Shown one piece after another: positions 57,922 to 64,000 of a stretch of DNA of 64,000 nt (positions are counted from its first letter, which is position 1; each line of letters opens with the position of its first letter). Position numbers and translations under genes: made by a program. The stretch comes from Bathynomus jamesi (taxonomy: Eukaryota; Arthropoda; Malacostraca; Isopoda; Cirolanidae). Under the pieces are notes generated by a model, which had not been told where the DNA came from, did no database searches, and worked only from the letters and a program-made list of their open reading frames with translations. The stretch covers positions 198,501-262,500 of the forward strand of contig JAJOZX010005777.1 of NCBI GenBank assembly GCA_023014485.1, read 5' to 3'.

Positions 57922-57983
<62 letters not shown>
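57922..57983. repeat. Poly-A tract of 62 bp
   Basis: Uninterrupted A62 directly before the mariner remnant. Confidence 0.95.
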
Positions 57984-57984
<1 letters not shown>

Positions 57985-59215
57985 AACATGGACATAAAAA
58001 AAACGGTTTTTTTACATCACTATTCATGTGACAAGTTCTGTGACGCGGGTGCAGCGGAACTTTTGCGGAGAATATGGATGCAGAGATCCACCCGATAGAA
58101 AGATAACATCAAGAATTGTTGAAAAATTCCAAACCCAACGAAATGTAAGCAATCAACATAACGGTAATAGTGAGAGGCGACGATCCACGAGAACTGTGCA
58201 ACACGTAAATATGGTTCATGAAATTATTGCGCGCAGTCCGCAGAAGTCAATTCGACGTTTGTCAGAAGTATGTATTTCACAAACATTTGTGCATCGTATG
58301 CTTCGTACCGAATTAAAAAAAATTTCCTAACAAAATTCATTCACAAACTTCACTGACTAATGTTCAAAAACAAAAAACAAGTGGAATTCGCAACATGAAT
58401 GTTAGTTAGCAAAGCCGGAAGATCATCTCGAGTTTTTGAAACACATCTACTTCACTGACGAGTTATGTACATCTGTCTAGGGAGATTAATAAGCAAAACT
58501 TTCGTTACTGGGGAATTCATACTGGTGCTCCAATGCAGTTTCCACGTAGTGTTGCTAAACAACATAAAGGTCGCTGTTAGTTGGTATGGTGTAGTAGGTA
58601 CCTACTTCTTTGAGAATGAAACTGAAAAAGCAGTACTGGTAACGCAAAATTTATATCGTCAGATGCTACACGATTTCTGTTTACAACTAATTAGTTTGTC
58701 CTGTAAAAGAAATAATTGCATTACCCCAGATTCACGGTAGTTTTAGCAGGATGGAGCACATCCACACACTCCTTGTGAAACTCGCAACTTTTTGAGGAAG
58801 CATTTTTCCGGCGACTAATCTCTCTTCATGAGCCAGTGGAATGGTCCCCCCGTACTCACCTTATCTCACACCCCTGACTTTTTTTTATGGGGTTATATAA
58901 AAGACAGGATCTATTCTACCAAACCTAAGACACTCGAAGACCTAAAGACCAAAGCCTCTGACAGTGTTTCTTAACCTCTGGATCGCCAAGCCATTTTCAT
59001 TAGGTCATTAAATTGTCCCTAATCATTTTACCATTAATTATTTATTTTAGTATCTATTACGAGTGAACTGTTTGTAGGTCGCCGAGCCAGCCCAGCGACC
59101 CAGAATTTGAGTCGCGGCCTAAAAAGGTTAGAACCACTGGCCTACGAGGTAATCAACATCATCCCAGCTGAGCTATTTCCCAAAATTATGTCAAACATTT
59201 GTGTTAGGTTGAATA
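57984..59215 (+). pseudogene. Mariner-like transposase, degenerate, split by a hAT MITE
   Basis: About 58050-58320 gives the N-terminal DNA-binding half (RKITSRIVEKFQTQRNVSN...RSPQKSIRRLSEVCISQTFVHRML). Then ISKTFVTGEF... (58465-58740), FQQDGAHPHT-like QDGAHPHTPC (about 58745) and CTHLISHP/FFLWGYIKD-like sequence near 58870-58910. The tail at 59150-59210 is EVINIIPAELFPKIM. Stops and frameshifts abound. The MITE at 58962-59139 splits the tail. Confidence 0.65.
58954..59147. mobile_element. 178-bp hAT-type MITE inside the mariner remnant
   Basis: CAGTGTTTCTTAACCTC... at 58962 and the inverse of CAGTGGTTCTAACCTTT at 59139, with GGATCGCCA / GCGACCCA inner symmetry. Flanked by GCCTCTGA and GCCTACGA (6/8 match), an aged 8-bp duplication. 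Confidence 0.75.
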
Positions 59216-60058
59216 TTGTGTTAGAAAAAAAATGCGATTACAACTGAACATATTCTTTAATAGGTAATAATTAAGGTTAATAAACTCCAGTTTTATGTAC
59301 CTATCGCGTTTGCTTTGTGTCTAAATCTTTTTCTTAGTTTAGAACGTTTATTTAGAAATAGGGACTTGTTTTGAGGCACCTGGTGTGTGCGTGTAAAATA
59401 AATTTATATATATAAATAATAAAATAATAATAATCCTTATTTCTTATTTTAAATTAAATTTTGATTTGGAGGCAATAAAGAATTAAAAATCGAAATTAAG
59501 AATCATCATTTATAGTCACGAAATATTTCGAGGAGCGAAATAAACCTCTAAAAGTCGCCTTTTAATTACATTTTTATGACCACTTTCTTTGGATTCACGA
59601 ATGAAATTATAGTCGACATCTGGCATCTCGTTATCGATTGTTTTCGATGTTATTATGCATAAAAACGCGACTCCAGACTCTGAGGGCGACTGATGCATGC
59701 CTGGACATTTCGCTTTATTCTCGTTCCTTATAATAGGAAAGCGAAGGCAGATAGAGTGAGACCCAAGCTAAAATAGAGAGAGGCACGCAGATAGACAGGA
59801 AGCAGCAGTTACTCTTGCTGAATCTCAATGTACTGCGTCACTCATTACCCACACAGATCAAATTACCTGAAAATTTATTTCACTTTTTTTTTTTTAACGT
59901 GGCTCGGAAAAGGAGAGATTTTATTTACAATCGTAGCAAGTACTCTACATAAAAGTTGAATCACACTCCATTTGAGAGTTTTTGTCCTATTTAAAGAAAC
60001 GATGAATAACTTTTTACATCTTTCACAGAATATACTTTTTTTACATCTTTTTTCATAT
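59216..60058. other. AT-rich stretch without a recognisable gene
   Basis: Only short frames without motifs. Confidence 0.6.
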
Positions 60059-60059
60059 A

Positions 60060-60757
60060 CAGGGTGTCTCAAAAGTCACTATCTATTTCGGTGACATTAG
60101 ATGTTTTTTTAAAAAATGCCATGCTGGCATAAAGATATGTACTTCTGGTGCAAATTTGTGTATTTAAAAAAGTTAATTGGTTTATTTCGAATTTTGTGTA
60201 ATTTATAAATTTTCCATTTCAGACCCATCTTGACATGCTTGAACAATTCCTCGAACCTCAACTTCTTACAGATGGCATTCTTAACACAGTAGTTTTTCAG
60301 CAGGATGGAGCAGTGGAGCACCGTGCCATTATGCAATAATTGTTCGTGATTATCTTGACAGACGCTTCCCCGGTCGCTGGATTGGTCGTGGAGGAACACA
60401 ACCATGGGCAGCACGTTCACCCGATTTAACACCATTAGATTTTTTCGCCTGGGTTTCATTAAGTCTAAGGTGTACACTGGTAGAAGAATTAGTGATGTAG
60501 CCGAACTTCGAAATCGTATTACCGATGCAGTTCAGAAAATAATACCTCAAATGCTGGAAAGTGTGTTCCGGGAAACAACTTATCGCTTTGAGCTCTGTAG
60601 AGACACTGATGGTCGCCATGTGGAGACAGATAAATAAATAGCACTAATTCTTTGTGGCACTTACTTTGAAATAAATATATTTTTCATGTCTTAAACCAGT
60701 TTTTCGTAATTCCCATTATTTTTCAAAATAGATAGTGACTTTTGAGACACCCTGTAT
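60060..60757 (+). mobile_element. Internally deleted mariner-like element with 30-bp TIRs
   Basis: ACAGGGTGTCTCAAAAGTCA (60060) and its exact inverse ending at 60757 flank about 700 bp; about 30 bp of TIR match. TA borders both sides. Confidence 0.9.
60215..60637 (+). pseudogene. Mariner-like transposase, C-terminal part, frameshifted
   Basis: VVFQQDGAVEHRAIM (second Asp), then in shifted frames RWIGRGGTQPWAARSPDLTP and LDFF (third Asp), VYTGRRISDVAELRNRITDA and a tail YRFELCRDTDGRHVE. Same long-spacing mariner-like group as 60928-61545 but a different subfamily by its TIRs. Confidence 0.8.
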
Positions 60758-60761
60758 ATAT

Positions 60762-61748
60762 ACAGGGTGTCCCCAAAAAAACTATATACTCTTTATAGCA
60801 TCATATATTTTATAATTTTAAAAAAACCAAACAATATATTGTTATAGCAATTGCCAATGAAAGATAAATTAGTAATCTAAGTGATCAAAATGTTATAGCG
60901 AGTTGTTTGCATATAAAATTTAATTAACTACGCCAAGTGCTCAAGATGTTCTCCGGCGGCATGAATGCACTTTTGAATGCGTCGACTAACTGATTCGCAG
61001 ACATGGACTAATGTGGATGCTGTGATGGTCCCGCACTTTTCCCTAATTGTATCCTTAAGATGTTCGAGTGTTGCAGGTCTTGTACCATAAACTGCATCTT
61101 TCAGGTAGCCACACAAGTAAAAATCAAGTGGAGTCAAGTCCGGTGAACGTGGAGGATACTCAACGCTTCCTCTTCGTCCTATCCAACGGTTAGGCAACGT
61201 TTCATCGAGGTACCTTCTGACATCACAATGATAATGAGGGGGGGCTCCATCTTGTTGAAAGTAAAAGTCGTCGTTTCCAAACAACTTCCGAACTGCAGGT
61301 ATAATTTCTGTCCGCATGTCGAGATATGCGGCACCGGTAACTGTCCCATTAAAGAAAAATGGTCCAACCAAACCCCTGGATGATAAACCACACCATGCTG
61401 TTAATCCTGGTAAATTAACATGTTTATCCACATAAACGTGTGGATTATCAAGTGACCAGTACCTGCAGTTGTGTCGATTTACTGTGCCATTCAGCTTGAA
61501 GGTAGCTTCATCAGACCACACGATTTTGTTGTATTGAAAGTGCATTCATGCCGCCGGAGAACATTTTGAGCACTTGGCGTAGTTAATTAAATTTTATATG
61601 CAAACAACTCGCTATAACATTTTGATCACTTATATTACTAATTTACCTTTCATTGGCAATTGCTATAACAATATATTGTTTGGTTTTTTTTTAAATTATA
61701 AAATATATGATGTTATAAAGAGTATATAGTTTTTTTGGGACACCCTAT
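60762..61748 (-). mobile_element. Fold-back mariner-like element with 210-bp inverted arms
   Basis: Left arm 60762-60973 and right arm 61538-61748 are near-identical inverses, starting ACAGGGTGTCCCCAAAAAAA and ATAGGGTGTCCCAAAAAAAC respectively. The arm includes the last about 13 codons of the transposase, so the right arm is an inverted copy of the 3' end that has replaced the 5' half of the element. Confidence 0.92.
60928..61545 (-). pseudogene. Mariner-like transposase lacking its N-terminal half
   Basis: 205-codon open frame beginning within the catalytic domain: [12 protein letters not shown] (first Asp), [16 protein letters not shown] (second Asp), [21 protein letters not shown] (third Asp); I count 41 residues between second and third, a DD41D spacing. 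The C-terminal [12 protein letters not shown] is shared with the arm. The helix-turn-helix region is missing, but the catalytic domain has no stops, indicating a recent rearrangement. Confidence 0.88.
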
Positions 61749-62049
61749 ATAATATATATGTGGTGCTTAATTTTTAATTTCGAAGTTCGGTTCTTTAAAA
61801 GCTCTCATCCCTTTATTTTGTTCCATTATACATAAAAATTGTTCGTTGCTAATTTCGAGTAAATCAGATCATATTTTGGGGTTGCTCAATGAGGTTAAAG
61901 TTATAGAAAACGGTCCGTGCGTCTCGGCAAACTCGTTCAAACCAGTTTATTCTTTTTTGTATGTAGTCAGTTAGTTTAGCGGTGATCTCGAAAAGTATCG
62001 GGTGGGTTTTGACCATCTTCGGTTCTCGCAATTTTGTCATTAACACCGT
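61749..62049. other. Unassigned 300-bp stretch
   Basis: No gene or repeat recognised; probably the 5' leader of the following element. Confidence 0.4.
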
Positions 62050-64000
62050 TTTTCCCACAGGTGTGAAAATGGCTCAAGTTCACAGAACAAGGAGCGAGAC
62101 ATCACTGTGGTTGATAGGCCAAGAAGAAAATTAAATGACGAAATTGCCTTCTGATAGGCGAGTGTTGAACGTTTTCTTTTATCATTACAAAATATTGAGA
62201 AAGATGGTTCGTGAAAGCTCAAAGGAGACTGGTGTTTTGGGACAAGCCTGGAATTCCGATTCGTCCGGAGCAGCATGACCACTAAATTCGAACAATCTAG
62301 TTGAAAAATGGATAAAACTGAAGAAGAACGTCAATAGGAACATCGAAACGCAGCGATCAAATAAAGCGAAGTTTGTTGATAATCTCGACTACCTTTTTAG
62401 TATCATCCACACGGATGCTCTGAACTTGATCGAGATCCAAGAGGACAGAAACCTTTCTTCTTGCTCAGAGGGAAAAAGAACGCCGTGGGTACATAGGCCA
62501 GGTGGATAAAGCTTTTGCCTCTAAGGAATCTAGAACAATGAAGAGAAAAAGAGGCAAGTTTAGAAAGGAAGTGGCGTGGTAAGCAGGAGAAACTGGCCTT
62601 AAGTAGGTACGTCACCCTGCAATCAACGAGTAGAAGCAGTGATGATGATAGAAGAGATATTGGAGGAACAACGTCCTCTAATCCTGATAAGGGCGCAAAA
62701 ACATCATCACTATCGGTCTGACAGCAGCATTGGGCGAAACAAAGCTGGGCGACCGGAAGGTGACTTTTGTTCTGGCTGCTACGGCTCAAAGCCTTGGCAA
62801 TAAAATGGAGGAGACGAACATCAACCGTTCCTCTCTATTCGATGAGCTCGAGAACGAATCCGCGCAGAACTTGTCAGGAATTTAAAAGAACAGTTAGGGT
62901 CGACAATCACACTTGTCCATTAGGATGGCAAGTTCCTCAATTATCTTACAGGAAAAGAGCAGGTGGACCTACTGCCGGTCATCCTGTCTGGAGCGGGAAT
63001 AAACCAACTGCTTGGTGTGCCTAAACTGCCTTCAATCAGTGAGGAGGCCCAAGATTCAGCAGTGGCTCATATTTTTTTTTTTTTTTGAAGAGTGGGAAGT
63101 CACTGGTCATGTAAAGGCCGTATGCTTCGACACAACAGCGAGCAACACAGGACACAGAAACGGAACGAGCGTGCTAATGGAGCAGAAGTTGGAGAAGGTT
63201 CTTCTGCAGTTAGCAGGAACTCGGAACTTGGGATTTATCCTGGCATGCATTTTCAAGGAGAGCATGGGACTCCTCTGGTCCAGACGTCGCCATCTTCAAG
63301 CGGCTCTACCAATCTTGGAAAATCTTCGATCAAACCAGGTACGAAACTAGAGCTGGCCATGAAGCAGGAACAAGCGCCTTGGAAAATGACAAGGAGTGTG
63401 TGATCGCGTTTGCCACGAGCCAACTTCAGATTAGTCAACCCAGAGATGATTATCACGAGTTCCTTGAGCTGGCCATAATCTTCCTTCGAGGCGTACCTCC
63501 CGTGGCGTGCGATTTCTAGTTCCTGGGACCCTACACCATACGAGATGAATGCCCACAGCACTGTACGCCTTCAAAATCTTGATGTTCCGGGGACAATTTC
63601 AGTTCACTAAGCGGAAAGAGAGGGGGCTCCCGTGACATCTACATCTTCGTTGTCAGGGTCTACCTCAAGGTATGATTCACGGCCCCTCTCGCCGTTTCTG
63701 CCCCCAACAACGACATCATCTTTCAACTCCTTGTTAAGTATGAAAAAGAGAATATTGCCCTCTCCAAAGTTGCCTACAATAAATTTGCAGGACACCTGAG
63801 GTATCTGAGCGAGAAACTCGTCGGGGTGACATTCTTTGATCCAACTGCGTCAACGGAGCTCAAGTGAGCAATGTTGAAGGTCCTAATGAGAAAGATGCAT
63901 GGATGAACCCCTAAACTCTATCCAACTGGACGTAAGGAAATCTGGAGACATGACAATTGACAACTTCGTCACCAGGAACACGAGGGAGCTCTTCCATTGC
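62050..64000 (+). pseudogene. Copy B of the 35-38 kb transposon family, decayed, runs off window
   Basis: In shifting plus frames: NLDYLFSIIHTDALNLIEI (about 62375; compare NLNTLFETAHANAMKLIKV in copy A), ITLVHWDGKFLNYL (about 62905), LLPVILSGAGINQLLGVPK, AVCFDTTASNTGHRNG (about 63118), DDYHEFLELAIIFLRG (about 63435) and KFAGHLRYLSEKLVGV (about 63780). All appear in the same order as in copy A. A T12 run at 63071-63084 and many stops mark decay. The end lies beyond the window. Confidence 0.75.

Noticed and set aside
57667..58098. 143-codon frame containing a long poly-Lys run
   Set aside because: Bridged only by the A62 tract.
62403..62789. 128-codon minus frame rich in Leu/Ser
   Set aside because: Antisense to the copy B transposase region; no motif of its own.

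Overview
The window is eukaryotic, gene-poor and AT-rich. It has very long (TA)n, (TC)n and poly-A tracts, scattered CCTAACC/GGTTAGG-type motifs and a dense, nested set of transposable elements. The LINE, Tc1/mariner, hAT, piggyBac, Penelope and Polinton families together point to an arthropod. The C-terminal style of two LINE fragments (7.1-8.4 kb, 21.0-21.8 kb) reminds me of crustacean LINEs, but that is recall, not proof. I see no single-copy host gene that I can name with confidence.

Layout. 0-0.7 kb: LINE ORF1-like remnant with an in-phase 42-bp coding minisatellite. 3.1-6.2 kb: nearly complete CR1/L2-like LINE (endonuclease plus reverse transcriptase) with a few breaks. 6.2-7.0 kb: fold-back Tc1-like element. 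7.1-8.6 kb: 5'-truncated second LINE. 12.5-13.8 kb: decayed hAT. 14.2-14.9 kb: LINE RT scraps. 16.94-17.18 kb: perfect 115-bp-arm palindrome carrying a hammerhead-ribozyme-like core, probably a Penelope-type terminal repeat. 18.6-22.5 kb: mariner remnants, a third LINE fragment and a short mariner derivative with clear TIRs. 23.0 kb: 5S-rRNA-like retrosequence. 24.4-26.9 kb: Tc1 element with about 200-bp TIRs, nested between inverted arms of a mariner-like element. 26.96-27.69 kb: fold-back element with five copies of a self-complementary 16-mer. 27.7-28.9 kb: DD37E Tc1-like element. 29.1-31.3 kb: multi-exon gene of a dispersed arthropod protein family of unknown function. 31.7-33.1 kb: hAT element with an exact 8-bp target duplication. 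33.5-34.3 kb: Penelope GIY-YIG scrap and a dispersed repeat. 35.3-38.0 kb: 2.7-kb element with an RNase-H-like transposase; a second, decayed copy runs off the window end (62.05-64 kb).

The centrepiece is 40.8-54.8 kb, an old Polinton/Maverick (adintovirus-like) provirus. Minus strand, right to left: A32/FtsK-type packaging ATPase, two small proteins, retroviral-type integrase with chromodomain, penton-like minor capsid protein, a small GSGLG protein, the double-jelly-roll-type major capsid protein and an adenain-like cysteine protease. Plus strand: a Ser/Thr/Pro-rich protein, a 36-residue ORF, protein-primed type-B DNA polymerase and three unrecognised genes, with one more unrecognised gene on the minus strand between them. 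Neighbouring genes overlap by TAATG or ATGA, as in compact viral genomes. Younger insertions break the copy: a piggyBac derivative (TTAA duplications) inside the integrase gene and a hAT derivative (8-bp duplication CTTATAAT) inside the polymerase gene. Frameshifts, nonsense codons and a missing catalytic Asp in the polymerase indicate an inactive fossil. I could not find its terminal inverted repeats.

56-64 kb holds more hAT and mariner material, including two mariner-like elements with clear TIRs (one a 210-bp-armed fold-back), followed by the second copy of the 35-38 kb family.
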